This document shows positions 46,287-54,983 of a stretch of 64,000 nucleotides of DNA, piece after piece. Under the pieces are notes generated by a model. The model had not been told where the DNA came from. It did no database searches and saw only the letters and a list, made by a program, of their open reading frames with translations. The DNA is taken from contig NZ_JADILU010000009.1 of the NCBI RefSeq assembly GCF_015319355.1, positions 121,901 to 185,900 of the forward strand. Reading direction: 5' to 3'. The translations under genes were made by a program, and so were the position numbers. Each line of letters begins with the position of its first letter. Positions within the stretch are counted from its first letter, which is position 1. Source of the DNA: Psychroserpens luteus (GTDB lineage: Bacteria; Bacteroidota; Bacteroidia; Flavobacteriales; Flavobacteriaceae).

Positions 46287-47018
46287 TTAATTTTTAAGCA
46301 CAAAACTAATAGGCACACTGTAAGGCACACTTACAGCTCTACCACGTTGCTTACCAGGTATCATTTTGGGTAACAAACCAATAATACGCTCAGCTTCTTT
46401 TTCTAATATTTTATCTGGACCTCTACTTTTAATCTTTGCTACGTGTCCAGTATTGTCTATAACGAATAACACATATACTTTACCATATATTCCAAGATCT
46501 GAAGCTGTCTCTGGATAATTAAAATTATTTTTAACATGCGATTTTATTGAGTTTTCAAAACACTTTAACTGCTCTGCTTTTGCAACATTTTCGCAACCTG
46601 GAAATACTGGAATATTTTCAATAACAGCAAAAGGCACTTCAATATCTTCTTCGACCTCTTCTACTTCTACATCTTCAACTCTCACTACCTCAGCAATAAC
46701 ATCTGTTTGATTAACCTCACTACTTTCAATAACAGTTTCTTCAATTTCAACAATATCTTCAACAACTTTAATATCTTCAGAAACAATTGCTAGAGCTGGT
46801 GGAGGCGGTGGAGGTGGTGGAATGTTTAGATTTATAATTTTTATATCTTCATCAACATAATCATCAAGATTAAGTGTTTCAATAACTATATCGTCTTTTT
46901 TATATGATTTATGCTCAAACATCAAATACGTTGATAATAACATTAAGTTTAAACCAATAGCAAAATATATACTACTATTTCTGCCAACATCTACTGCAGG
47001 ATTTTTCTTGACTTGCAT
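46287..47018 (-). CDS. TonB energy transducer
   Basis: A 243-residue TonB protein that carries proton-motive energy from ExbBD to outer-membrane receptors. One N-terminal membrane helix (about 14-35), a Pro-rich segment (IPPPPPPPPAL), a long acidic Val/Glu-rich periplasmic spacer (VEDVEVEEVEEDIEV), the Cys-containing IPVFPGCENV motif usual in Bacteroidota, and the C-terminal domain (NFNYPETASDLGIYGKVYVL, FVIDNTGHVAKIKSRG, GKQRGRAVSVPYSVPISF). It is the only minus-strand gene between the cassette genes and has no exbBD neighbours. Confidence 0.92.
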   Translation of the reverse strand: MQVKKNPAVDVGRNSSIYFAIGLNLMLLSTYLMFEHKSYKKDDIVIETLNLDDYVDEDIKIINLNIPPPPPPPPALAIVSEDIKVVEDIVEIEETVIESSEVNQTDVIAEVVRVEDVEVEEVEEDIEVPFAVIENIPVFPGCENVAKAEQLKCFENSIKSHVKNNFNYPETASDLGIYGKVYVLFVIDNTGHVAKIKSRGPDKILEKEAERIIGLLPKMIPGKQRGRAVSVPYSVPISFVLKN

Positions 47019-47156
47019 AACTTTGTAATTTTAAATTTACTCTAAATTACTTAATAACAGTCTGAAAAAAAATGACAATTATCATGTTAAAGATTTTTCA
47101 ATTGGTTATTTATTCCATCCTTATTATTTGTTCAAAATAAGCCTGAAATCTCAAAA

Positions 47157-47265
47157 TTTGACTTTATAAAAAAAATAGTCGAACTTCGTTTAACTTTGGA
47201 TATTGACAACTTGTACTTAATTTATTTCAGTATCAAAACAGTTAACATCCTAGCGCATTAGCTTC
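47157..47265 (+). repeat. 5' cassette spacer repeat with arm ATTAGCTTC
   Basis: TTGACTTTATAAAAAAAATA ... CTTCGTTTAACTTTGGATAT ... TTAACATCCTAGCGC, then ATTAGCTTC (47257-47265). A TonB gene lies between this and the previous cassette. Confidence 0.7.
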
Positions 47266-47271
47266 AATTTA

Positions 47272-47628
47272 GAAAAACACAATAGTATCGAAACAGAGCA
47301 AGTACATAATAATTTTAGTACAGCCATTAAATGGTGGGAAAGAAAAAGATTAATTTATAACATTATAACTCTTATTGGAGGGCTATTAGTTATTTTCATT
47401 AGAGGTGATGTTCCAAATGGAATTTCACCTTATTCAGATTTCACAATCATATTATTCTGGTTATTTGGAGCAAATATTTTTTACACTTGCGGTTGGGCTT
47501 TTGAAGCATTGCTAAACTATTATTTTAAAACTTCTTTCTTCGGAAATAATATTCGAAATGCACTCTTTGTTTTAGGTGCTGTTTTTTCTTTTATGTGGAT
47601 GTTTTTTTTAGCAAGTCAAATAAGATAA
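47272..47628 (+). CDS. Small membrane protein whose start codon appears lost
   Basis: The frame encodes 118 residues starting EKHNSIETEQVHNNFSTAIK, then WWERKRLIYNIITLIGGLLV, FWLFGANIFYTCGWAFEALL and NALFVLGAVFSFMWMFFLAS, so there are about three membrane helices. This architecture (WWExxR..NI, FYTCGW) is familiar from small Bacteroidota membrane proteins. No ATG, GTG or TTG lies in frame near the N-terminus. Where related cassettes read CAATTATG, this one reads CAATTTAG directly before the GAA codon, so a small change probably destroyed the start. Either a young pseudogene or use of a rare ATT start. Confidence 0.6.
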   Translation, partial: EKHNSIETEQVHNNFSTAIKWWERKRLIYNIITLIGGLLVIFIRGDVPNGISPYSDFTIILFWLFGANIFYTCGWAFEALLNYYFKTSFFGNNIRNALFVLGAVFSFMWMFFLASQIR

Positions 47629-47631
47629 AAC

Positions 47632-47797
47632 GTCTATTTATGAAGTACGTAGAGCTAGAATACACAACGTTATAATTGAAGAATATCTAAACAAAAGGAA
47701 CGGAAAAACTGGCAAAAAAAAAGCACGAAATAAAATTAGTCTCGTTGAAGAAAAAATATTCAAGAAAATAAAAACAAGCGAACAACGCAGTATCTAA
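47632..47797 (+). pseudogene. Coding remnant without start
   Basis: A frame with protein-like composition reads TSIYEVRRARIHNVIIEEYL, NKRNGKTGKKKARNKISLVE and EKIFKKIKTSEQRSI, then TAA. There is no start codon and the gene cannot be named; it looks like the last ~55 codons of a helical basic protein joined to the previous cassette. Confidence 0.35.
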
Positions 47798-48123
47798 ATG
47801 GTTTCTATTTTTAGCTAGACCAAAGTTAGTTGTTTGCTTACTAACTTCTCATTTTCCTACGGAAATTCCTAGCACGTAAATCCTCAACTTTCTATACACT
47901 ACCTTTCTACTCCATTAATAACCAACAGAATCATTGAGAAAATAATTGCTTGCTCTGTGTCTATCAGGAAAATCGAAAAATGCATTACAACGCTTAATAA
48001 AATAATATAGTTAAACTAGAGAACTTAAATTACATGGAATAAAAACAATTATTACTAATTGATTAATAGTGAAATAAAAGAATACAACCACTTTTAATTC
48101 AAAATATGTGAGAATTTTCATCG

Positions 48124-48179
48124 AAAAGTATAATGTAAAAAGAAAAAAAATGATTTTTTTCTTTTTACATTATACTTTT
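48124..48179. repeat. Perfect 26-bp inverted repeat, 4-nt loop
   Basis: The left arm (48124-48149; AAAAGTATAATGTAAAAAGA then AAAAAA) is the exact reverse complement of the right arm (48154-48179), with loop ATGA. Such a long perfect AT hairpin may be a bidirectional terminator or extruded cruciform. The nearest genes are about 500 bp upstream and 215 bp downstream. Confidence 0.85.
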
Positions 48180-48394
48180 TATGCATATTTGTTTACAATA
48201 CATAAATTAACCCAAATCATAATAACACTCTTTCTATTAATATTTTAAGTGGTTTTTCGGTAAAATAACATGTGACACTTTATAAACTAAGGTGTCTTAT
48301 TTTATAAAGATAATACTAAAACGAAATAAATAATCTTGTCTCAAATTAAGTGATTTGGAGACGAATGAGTATTTGATTATAGAAAAAACTATAA

Positions 48395-51300
48395 ATGAAA
48401 AACCTAGAAAGATCTATTAAAAAAAGATATTTATTATTTATATCTACAATTGTAATAATAATTATTTTTGGTTTGATTATTATCCAGAATAGTGTCAGTA
48501 CGCAAAAAAATGCTTCGTTATTAATTAATAAAGCATCAAATCAATGCATGCTAAGCGAGAGCATCACCAGGTTGGTGTTTTCTTTTGAGAATAATCCAAG
48601 CAATACTATAAGTTCAGACTCCATAAGTTCGTTAAAAAACCTTATCAATGCGTTTGAAAATTCACATAATTATCTTTATTCAATAAATAAACAAAAAGGA
48701 GAGAATAACACTCTAGATTCCTTATTAAAACGTAGTAACACCTATTTAACAACCATAGTCACTTCTAGCAAAAACATTATAAATAATCCCAACACGCAGT
48801 TAATTTCACGAGATATTAAAATTATTGCAGAAACGGAATCCCCTTATTTTTTGACGATGCAGACTGCTATTAGAGAATATCAAAAAGCTGCAGAAAAAAA
48901 TCTTGACAGTTTAAAAAGTACGATGTACTTTCTTGCATTTATCGCTGGATTAATATTAACGGGAGAGTTCCTATTTATTTTAGTGCCTGCTCTTAAACAA
49001 TTATTTAAACAAAACGATAAACTTACAAAGGCAAATAAAGACTTAGCTAAATCTGAAAGTAAGGTAAAAGCTAATATATTAGAGTTAACAAATCTCAAAA
49101 CAGATTTAGAAACAAGAGAGACATACAACAAAGTTTTTATTGAGCAAGCTCCAACTGCTATTGCTATGCTTGACAGTAATATGTGTTACATAGCAGCTTC
49201 TCAACGTTGGATAACAGATTATAAAATGGAAAGACAAGACATTATTGGTCGTTCTCATTATGATCTCTTTCCAGAAATAGGTGATGACTGGAAAGCTAAT
49301 CATCAAAAATGCCTTAGAGGTGCTATTGACATTTGTGATGAAGCCCCTTTTGTTCGTGCTGATGGAACCACACAATGGATTTTTTGGGATGTAAGACCTT
49401 GGTACATTTCAGAAGGTAATGTAGGTGGTCTAATAATGCACACAGGAGATATTACTCACATAAAAGAAAAAGAGGAAGAAAAGATTCGTATCGAGAAAAT
49501 ATTAGATAAAACGAACGAAGTTGCCCGAATAGGAACATGGGATATAGACCTGATAAAAAATACCGTTTTTTGGAGTAAAATAATTTTCGAAATACATGAA
49601 GTGACCGATGATTTTGTGCCAGATTTAGAAACAGGTATTCATTTTTATAAGGAAGGAGAAAACAGAAATACAATTAAAAAGGTAATTAATGAAGCCATAG
49701 AGCTAGGTCGCTCTTTTGATGTAGAATTAGAGCTTGTAACGTTTAAAGGAAATTCCGTTTGGGTCCGAGCTATGGCACAAGCAGAAATTGTAGATGGTCA
49801 ATGTATCCGCCTTTTTGGAGTGTTTCAAGATATAAGTAGTAAGAAAAATTCAGAAATAGAGTTAAATAAAGCCAATGCCGAGTTGAAGGTTCAACAAGCT
49901 CATAACAAAATTTTTATTGAGCAAGCTCCAATGGCCATTGCTATGGTTGATAATAATATGCGATACTTAGCAGTATCACAGCGCTGGATTACAGATTATG
50001 ACATGGAAGGTCAGGAATTTATTGGACGTTCTCATTATGAGCTCTTCCCTGAAATTGGAGATGATTGGAAGGCAATGCATCAAAGATGTTTAAATGGTGC
50101 TATTGATATTAATAATGAAGAGCCTTTTATTCGTACAGACGGGTCTTTGCAATGGATAACTTGGGATGTACGACCTTGGTATGATTCAGATGGTAATATT
50201 GGTGGCATATTAATGCAAACAGGAGATATTACTCATATAAAAGAAAATGAACAGGAAAAAATTCAAATTCAAAAAATACTAGATAAAACAAATGAAGTTG
50301 CACGTATTGGAGCTTGGGAAATAAACTTGGTAAAAGATAGAATTTTTTGGAGTAAAATGGTTCGTGATATACATGAAGTCACTGAAGATTATGAACCCGA
50401 CTTAGAAACAGCTATTAATTTTTTTAAAGAAGGAGAAAGCAGGAATACCATTCAAAAAGTCGTTCAAAAAGCTATAGAGAATGGCACGCCTTATGATATA
50501 GAAATAGAGCTTGTAACTTTAAATGGGAATATCCTTTGGACACGAGCTATTGGACAAGCAGAATTTGTAGATGGTAAATGCATACGCCTTTTTGGAGTAT
50601 TTCAGGATATAAACGACAAGAAGCTTTCTCAATTAGCTTTAAACAAAGCGCATACAGAATTAGAGGCGATATTTAATTCTGAATCTGTAGCTATTGTTGC
50701 TACTCAAGTTGATGGAATCATTAGTCAATTTAATCGTGGTGCAGAAATTTTAACAGGATATTCAGCATCTGAAATGGTCGGCTTGCAAAGACCCATTGCT
50801 TTTCATCTACGTGAAGAATTAGACGATTTTAGAATTGATATGGCAAAGAAATACGGTAAAAGTCCTGTAGGATTTAGTGCTCAAAAAGAAATGTCAAAAC
50901 ATAATGCTTTCGATACCCGAGAATGGCATTACCTTAGAAAAGATGGATCACTTTTACCAGCTCAATTAACCTTAACATCTATGAAAGATGAGAAAGGTGA
51001 ACTTATTGGCTATTTAGGAATTGCAGTAGATATTTCAGAAAAAAGAATTGCTCAAGATGAACTGTTACGAAAAAATAAGTTATTGAATTTTGCCGAAGAG
51101 ATTACTTTGATGGGAAACTGGCAATGGGATACTGTTACAGATAAAGTTGAATGGTCTAATAACCTGTATAATATTTTTAAGCTCGATAAAGGAACAGCTA
51201 ATCTAAATTTTGATACCTACTTTAATTTTGTTCATCCTGATGATAAAGACATTGTTACTGAATATTTTGATAAAACTGTAGATGAGAAACGTCTAAATAG

Positions 51301-52525
51301 ATTCACGCATCGTATTATAGCTGGAGATGGAAAATTGAAATTTATTCAACTTCTTGGAGAAGTCATTACCAATGATGAAGGCGAGGTTATAGAAATGGTT
51401 GGTACTTGTCAGGATGTTACCGAGCAAAAAATGGCAGAAAATAAATTTAGAGGTCTGCTAGAATCTGCACCAGATGCTATGGTAATTGTGAATGAAATAG
51501 GTGAAATACAACTTATTAATAAACAGGCTGAAAAATTATTTGGATATTCAGCAGAAGAATTATTTGGAGAATCTGTTGAAATTCTAATTCCTAGACGATT
51601 TGCAGGCAATCATACATCAGATCGTGATGGCTTTTTCTCAAACCCTAATGCCAGAAGAATGGGTGAAGGAAAAGAATTATTCGGAATAAATAAAGAAGGA
51701 AATGAAATCCCTATACAAATAAGCCTAAGCCCTTTAGAAACAGAAGAAGGGTTATTAGTATCGGCAGCAATACGAGATATTACAGTCCAAAAACTAGCTC
51801 AGACAAAAATAATTAGAGCCAAAAATGACTTAGAACTCTTAGCACAAAAATTGACTATTCAAAACAATCAACTAGCCGATTTTGCTCACATTACTTCTCA
51901 TAATTTAAGGGCTCCTGTAAGTAATCTTAACTCACTTTTAGACTTTTATAATGAATCTGAAGATGAAGATGAAAAACTCATTTTATTTGAAAAGTTTGAA
52001 ATAGTTATTCAACACCTTACGGTAACACTTAATACTTTAGTAGACGCCTTAAAAACTAAAAATATGGGGTCTCAAGATTTAGAAGATATAATGTTTAATG
52101 AAATTTTAGATAAAACAAAAGAAATACTAATTGGTGAAATTTTAAAAACAGGTGCTATAATTACAAGTGATTTCTCTAAAATGCCTAATATTACCTACGA
52201 TAGAATTTATTTAGAAAGTATTTTTCTTAACTTGTTAAGCAATACACTTAAATATAGATCTGAAGCTCGTGTTCCTGAAATATTTATTGAATCTGAAATT
52301 GTTGATGGAAAAATAAAACTTAAATTTAAGGATAATGGTTTGGGTATTGATTTAGAAAAACATGGTCATAAATTGTTTGGACTTAATAAAGTTTTTCATA
52401 GACATCCAGACGCTAAAGGTGTAGGTTTATTTATGACTAAAGTACAAATTGAATCAATGGGTGGTGTGATAACTGCTACAAGTAAAGTTAACGAAGGATC
52501 AACTTTTAATATAAATTTCAACTAA
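48395..52525 (+). CDS. Membrane-anchored multi-PAS histidine kinase
   Basis: A 1376-residue sensor kinase. Two membrane helices (about 12-30 and 176-200) enclose a ~145-residue periplasmic sensor (CHASE3-like: QNSVSTQKNASLLINKASNQ). Seven PAS/PAC units follow (roughly 242-365, 366-485, 500-620, 625-745, 750-885, 893-1012, 1013-1135). The first two were duplicated as a pair: units 1/3 and 2/4 are nearly the same (FIEQAP(T/M)AIAM, SQRWITDY, GRSHY(D/E)LFPEIGDDWKA). A HisKA-type helix has SHNLRAPVSNLNSLLDF (phospho-His), and the ATPase domain has LNLLSNTLKYR, DNGLGIDL and GVGLFMTK. It is immediately followed by a single-receiver protein, its likely phosphoacceptor. Confidence 0.93.
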   Translation: MKNLERSIKKRYLLFISTIVIIIIFGLIIIQNSVSTQKNASLLINKASNQCMLSESITRLVFSFENNPSNTISSDSISSLKNLINAFENSHNYLYSINKQKGENNTLDSLLKRSNTYLTTIVTSSKNIINNPNTQLISRDIKIIAETESPYFLTMQTAIREYQKAAEKNLDSLKSTMYFLAFIAGLILTGEFLFILVPALKQLFKQNDKLTKANKDLAKSESKVKANILELTNLKTDLETRETYNKVFIEQAPTAIAMLDSNMCYIAASQRWITDYKMERQDIIGRSHYDLFPEIGDDWKANHQKCLRGAIDICDEAPFVRADGTTQWIFWDVRPWYISEGNVGGLIMHTGDITHIKEKEEEKIRIEKILDKTNEVARIGTWDIDLIKNTVFWSKIIFEIHEVTDDFVPDLETGIHFYKEGENRNTIKKVINEAIELGRSFDVELELVTFKGNSVWVRAMAQAEIVDGQCIRLFGVFQDISSKKNSEIELNKANAELKVQQAHNKIFIEQAPMAIAMVDNNMRYLAVSQRWITDYDMEGQEFIGRSHYELFPEIGDDWKAMHQRCLNGAIDINNEEPFIRTDGSLQWITWDVRPWYDSDGNIGGILMQTGDITHIKENEQEKIQIQKILDKTNEVARIGAWEINLVKDRIFWSKMVRDIHEVTEDYEPDLETAINFFKEGESRNTIQKVVQKAIENGTPYDIEIELVTLNGNILWTRAIGQAEFVDGKCIRLFGVFQDINDKKLSQLALNKAHTELEAIFNSESVAIVATQVDGIISQFNRGAEILTGYSASEMVGLQRPIAFHLREELDDFRIDMAKKYGKSPVGFSAQKEMSKHNAFDTREWHYLRKDGSLLPAQLTLTSMKDEKGELIGYLGIAVDISEKRIAQDELLRKNKLLNFAEEITLMGNWQWDTVTDKVEWSNNLYNIFKLDKGTANLNFDTYFNFVHPDDKDIVTEYFDKTVDEKRLNRFTHRIIAGDGKLKFIQLLGEVITNDEGEVIEMVGTCQDVTEQKMAENKFRGLLESAPDAMVIVNEIGEIQLINKQAEKLFGYSAEELFGESVEILIPRRFAGNHTSDRDGFFSNPNARRMGEGKELFGINKEGNEIPIQISLSPLETEEGLLVSAAIRDITVQKLAQTKIIRAKNDLELLAQKLTIQNNQLADFAHITSHNLRAPVSNLNSLLDFYNESEDEDEKLILFEKFEIVIQHLTVTLNTLVDALKTKNMGSQDLEDIMFNEILDKTKEILIGEILKTGAIITSDFSKMPNITYDRIYLESIFLNLLSNTLKYRSEARVPEIFIESEIVDGKIKLKFKDNGLGIDLEKHGHKLFGLNKVFHRHPDAKGVGLFMTKVQIESMGGVITATSKVNEGSTFNINFN

Positions 52526-52531
52526 TAAAAC

Positions 52532-52936
52532 ATGAATAACCTTTTTAATATATGTATTGTTGATGATGATGATATTTATCAATATACGGTTATGAAAACA
52601 TTAAAATCACTAGAATTAGTAAAAAACATAATTGTTTTTTCAGATGGTGAAGAAGCCATCAATTTTATGTTAGACAATATTAATAAAGAAAATGAGCTTC
52701 CAGATGTTATTTTTCTAGACATCAATATGCCAATCATGGATGGGTTTCAATTTATGGAAGAATATGTTAAAATAAAATCGAAAGTAGGAAAGAATATCAT
52801 CATATATATGGTCTCTTCATCTGTAGATCCAATAGATATAGAAAAAGCAAAAAACATCAGTGCAATTTCCGATTATATTATAAAACCTATGAAGCCAGTA
52901 GATCTAAAAACTAGACTTGAAGAATTACTCAAATAA
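52532..52936 (+). CDS. Single-domain response regulator (Rcp1-like)
   Basis: A 134-residue receiver-only protein. Acidic pocket IVDDDD at the N-terminus, phospho-Asp in VIFLDINMPIMDG, the Ser/Thr switch (MVSSS) and the Lys of YIIKP. No output domain is present. The gap to the kinase gene is 6 bp, so the two form one operon and very probably one phosphorelay. The partner for output is unknown. Confidence 0.93.
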   Translation: MNNLFNICIVDDDDIYQYTVMKTLKSLELVKNIIVFSDGEEAINFMLDNINKENELPDVIFLDINMPIMDGFQFMEEYVKIKSKVGKNIIIYMVSSSVDPIDIEKAKNISAISDYIIKPMKPVDLKTRLEELLK

Positions 52937-52949
52937 CACAAAACTTAGC

Positions 52950-53163
52950 GCTTAGCCAAAGTAATTCTGTTAAGTCTAATTCCCCTGTGAAAACCCCATA
53001 CCATTACACGAACCCAAAAATCATTCCAACAAATAAATCACAAATACGTCTACAAATTATTCAACTTATCATCACTTCCATCCTCACAAATCGTCAAAAA
53101 GAAACCTACGAAAAAGAATTAATTTATTCTAACCAAAACTTAGATAATCAAATAGCAACTTAA
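52950..53163 (+). repeat. Degenerate cassette spacer with coding-like frame
   Basis: No intact gene lies between the receiver gene and the second RluA gene. A frame from 53060 reads SQIRLQIIQLIITSILTNRQ, KETYEKELIYSNQNLDNQIA, T, then TAA (53161-53163). It is homologous to remnant frames in the spacers at 46186 and 60291 and, at its end, to the ELIYSYKNQQ segment before 55888. Confidence 0.5.
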
Positions 53164-53189
53164 TTTCTTGAATGTATTAATACTATTTA

Positions 53190-53197
53190 TAAATTTG
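53190..53197 (+). promoter_or_regulatory. -7 promoter box TAAATTTG
   Basis: TAAATTTG matches TAnnTTTG exactly, 16 bp before the ATG of the second RluA gene. Confidence 0.5.
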
Positions 53198-53213
53198 AAA
53201 AACAAAACTACCA

Positions 53214-53873
53214 ATGTCGAACCTTGAAGTAGTAAATGAAAACAACGATTATATAGTCGTAAACAAAATGGCTGGACTTATAAGTGAAAAAAGTCCTTAC
53301 GAAGATTGCACTATTGAGAATCAAGTCTTTAATCACCTTTTAAAAAGTAAACGAAAGCCCTATATTGGAGTAATACATAGATTAGATCGCGTTACAAGTG
53401 GAGTATTGATTTTTGCTAAGAAAAAAAGTATCCTTGTGGAATTTAATAATCTATTTAGTAATCGGAAAGTTCAAAAAACTTATTTGGCTATAGTTAAAAA
53501 TAAGCCACCAAAAAAGAAAGAACAGCTAATTAATTTTCTCGTAAAAAACAACCTACAAAAAAGAGCAGATATAGTCCAATCAAAATCAAAAGACTCCCTT
53601 AAATGCATTCTTACCTATCAGGTTATAGGCAAAAACGATTTTGGTTATCTTTTAGAAGTAAAACCACAAACTGGTAGATTCCATCAAATTAGAGCCCAAT
53701 TAGCAAATATAGGGCTACCTATTATTGGAGATGAAAAATATGGTTCAGATCAAAAATACTTTCCCCTATCTATTTGTCTTCATGCCTGGAAATTAACCTA
53801 TCAAGAATCTGGCTCTAAAGAATTCAAAACCTTCGAAGCTCCTTTGCCAAAAAATGCTTTTTGGAATATTTGA
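53214..53873 (+). CDS. RluA-family pseudouridine synthase (short form)
   Basis: A 219-residue catalytic-domain-only pseudouridine synthase without an S4 domain, as in RluA/TruC types. Motifs: VVNKMAGLISEKSPYEDC, the catalytic VIHRLDRVTSGVLIFAK, KVQKTYLAIVKN, EVKPQTGRFHQIRAQLAN and PIIGDEKYG. The target RNA cannot be told from sequence. Preceded by a -7 box at 53190 and a degenerate cassette spacer. Confidence 0.93.
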   Translation: MSNLEVVNENNDYIVVNKMAGLISEKSPYEDCTIENQVFNHLLKSKRKPYIGVIHRLDRVTSGVLIFAKKKSILVEFNNLFSNRKVQKTYLAIVKNKPPKKKEQLINFLVKNNLQKRADIVQSKSKDSLKCILTYQVIGKNDFGYLLEVKPQTGRFHQIRAQLANIGLPIIGDEKYGSDQKYFPLSICLHAWKLTYQESGSKEFKTFEAPLPKNAFWNI

Positions 53874-53951
53874 AATAGTTGTTACCATGGTTTATACAAT
53901 ATGTGACAAACTTTTATATTTATTCAGTATAAAAATAGAACCTTGAACCAA

Positions 53952-54146
53952 ATGATATTTTCAGGAGACTTAAAAGACATTGATAATGATAGTATTCATG
54001 GAATTTTAGATTCTTCGGAAGTCAAAATTAATATACTTAAATTACAGGAAGAACAATTAAATAATGTTATAGAAGAAATAAAGAATTTGTTAAGTAAAAT
54101 GCACACAAAACCCAATTTACAAGAAAAAAAGACGAAAACTATTTAG
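53952..54146 (+). CDS. Small coiled-coil protein, 64 residues
   Basis: From the ATG at 53952 (TTG at 53943 is an alternative) the product is acidic and helical: DLKDIDNDSIHGILDSSEVK, then ILKLQEEQLNNVIEEIKNLL with heptad character. No family is recognised. Its stop overlaps the stop of the convergent lipoprotein gene, and a 12-bp inverted repeat covers both stops. Confidence 0.5.
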   Translation: MIFSGDLKDIDNDSIHGILDSSEVKINILKLQEEQLNNVIEEIKNLLSKMHTKPNLQEKKTKTI

Positions 54147-54155
54147 TTTTCGTCT
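54122..54155. terminator. Bidirectional terminator overlapping two stop codons
   Basis: AGACGAAAACTA (54130-54141) is the exact reverse complement of TAGTTTTCGTCT (54144-54155). An A-run precedes it, so the minus-strand transcript ends in a T-run. The stops of the small coiled-coil gene and of the lipoprotein gene lie inside the hairpin. Confidence 0.75.
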
Positions 54156-54616
54156 TCAGATTTGATAAATTCCGACTGATATTTCTCTAAAAACCTCTTC
54201 TGTCTTGCAATCATTTGTTGTCTTATTTTATCAATATCCATAAAGTCTGAACCAAAATCACTACTAAAAAAATCATCTTTAAAAAAACGTTTGCTAAAAA
54301 GTGAATCTTGAGAAAAAACATCTTCAAACCCTTGATTTTCAAATCGCGAAAAGTTTGTGAAAAATCTTGATTTAAAAGATTGCATCAAACTATCACGCTC
54401 TGACAATGAGAGGTCATCGTACTTATTATTAGAAGACCAAGAATAAATACTGTCATATCTAATTAAATTTCCGTTTTCATCAAATTCTCTATCCACTTTC
54501 CAAGAGCCTTCAGGCTGTTCAACTAACTTTTCTTTACTTTCTTTTGTTTCAGCATTTTGTCCGTTGCAACTAACACTTAACAATCCAGCCATAAATAATA
54601 AAACATATTTTTTCAT
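54143..54616 (-). CDS. Lipoprotein of unknown function
   Basis: A 157-residue lipoprotein from the ATG at 54616 (a GTG one codon upstream is also in frame). Lipobox SVSC with Cys near residue 17. The rest is a charged, probably helical domain rich in Asp, Ser and Phe (SLSERDSLMQSFKSRFFTNF, FSQDSLFSKRFFKDDFFSSD, QQMIARQKRFLEKYQSEFIK). No family is recognised. Its start overlaps the stop of the YodC-like gene, so both are in one operon. Confidence 0.7.
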   Translation of the reverse strand: MKKYVLLFMAGLLSVSCNGQNAETKESKEKLVEQPEGSWKVDREFDENGNLIRYDSIYSWSSNNKYDDLSLSERDSLMQSFKSRFFTNFSRFENQGFEDVFSQDSLFSKRFFKDDFFSSDFGSDFMDIDKIRQQMIARQKRFLEKYQSEFIKSEDEN

Positions 54617-54888
54617 CACTTTAGATTTTGAGTTAAATTTAATTTGGGGTTTGTTAAAAAGGTATTGAACAAACCACCAGTTTCTATCGTTTTAATCAAT
54701 TTATTTTGGTGAAACACTTTTGATTTTCGTTCACCACTTATATACCAAACACATTCCAAATAACTGTCATCATTGACCAAACCAAAAATTGAATCCTTTT
54801 TTGGAACATATTTGATAACTTGCATTTTTGGAGCGGTAAGTTTACCTCTAACTTTTACCCAATCCCCAGGTTTAAACTTTCTTGGCAT
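54616..54888 (-). CDS. YodC-like (DUF2158-type) small protein
   Basis: A 90-residue soluble protein. The N-terminal part, KFKPGDWVKVRGKLTAPKMQ, and YLECVWYISGERKSKVFHQN, have the beta-barrel pattern of YodC/DUF2158 proteins (FKxGDxVxLKSGGPxMxV ... CxWF). The C-terminal tail is extra. Function unknown. The downstream lipoprotein start overlaps its stop. Confidence 0.55.
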   Translation of the reverse strand: MPRKFKPGDWVKVRGKLTAPKMQVIKYVPKKDSIFGLVNDDSYLECVWYISGERKSKVFHQNKLIKTIETGGLFNTFLTNPKLNLTQNLK

Positions 54889-54923
54889 AACAATATCTTT
54901 TTTAATTAAAATTATAATAGATA

Positions 54924-54953
54924 AGATGAGGCTGAAAAACCAGCCTCATTCTT
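54924..54953 (-). terminator. Hairpin between hsp20 and the YodC-like gene
   Basis: ATGAGGCTG pairs with CAGCCTCAT over AAAAAC, followed on the minus strand by AT-rich sequence. Likely partial or full termination after hsp20. Confidence 0.55.
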
Positions 54954-54983
54954 AACATTTTACTATAAAATTTAATCATATAA

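Larger units (their letters stand above)
47629..48394. other. Intergenic region: remnant, spacer repeat and long inverted repeat
   Basis: This 766-bp gap contains an open remnant (47629-47797), a degenerate 3' cassette spacer (about 47795-47930), AT-rich DNA, and a perfect 26-bp inverted repeat (48124-48179). No start-to-stop gene is supported before the histidine kinase. Confidence 0.6.
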
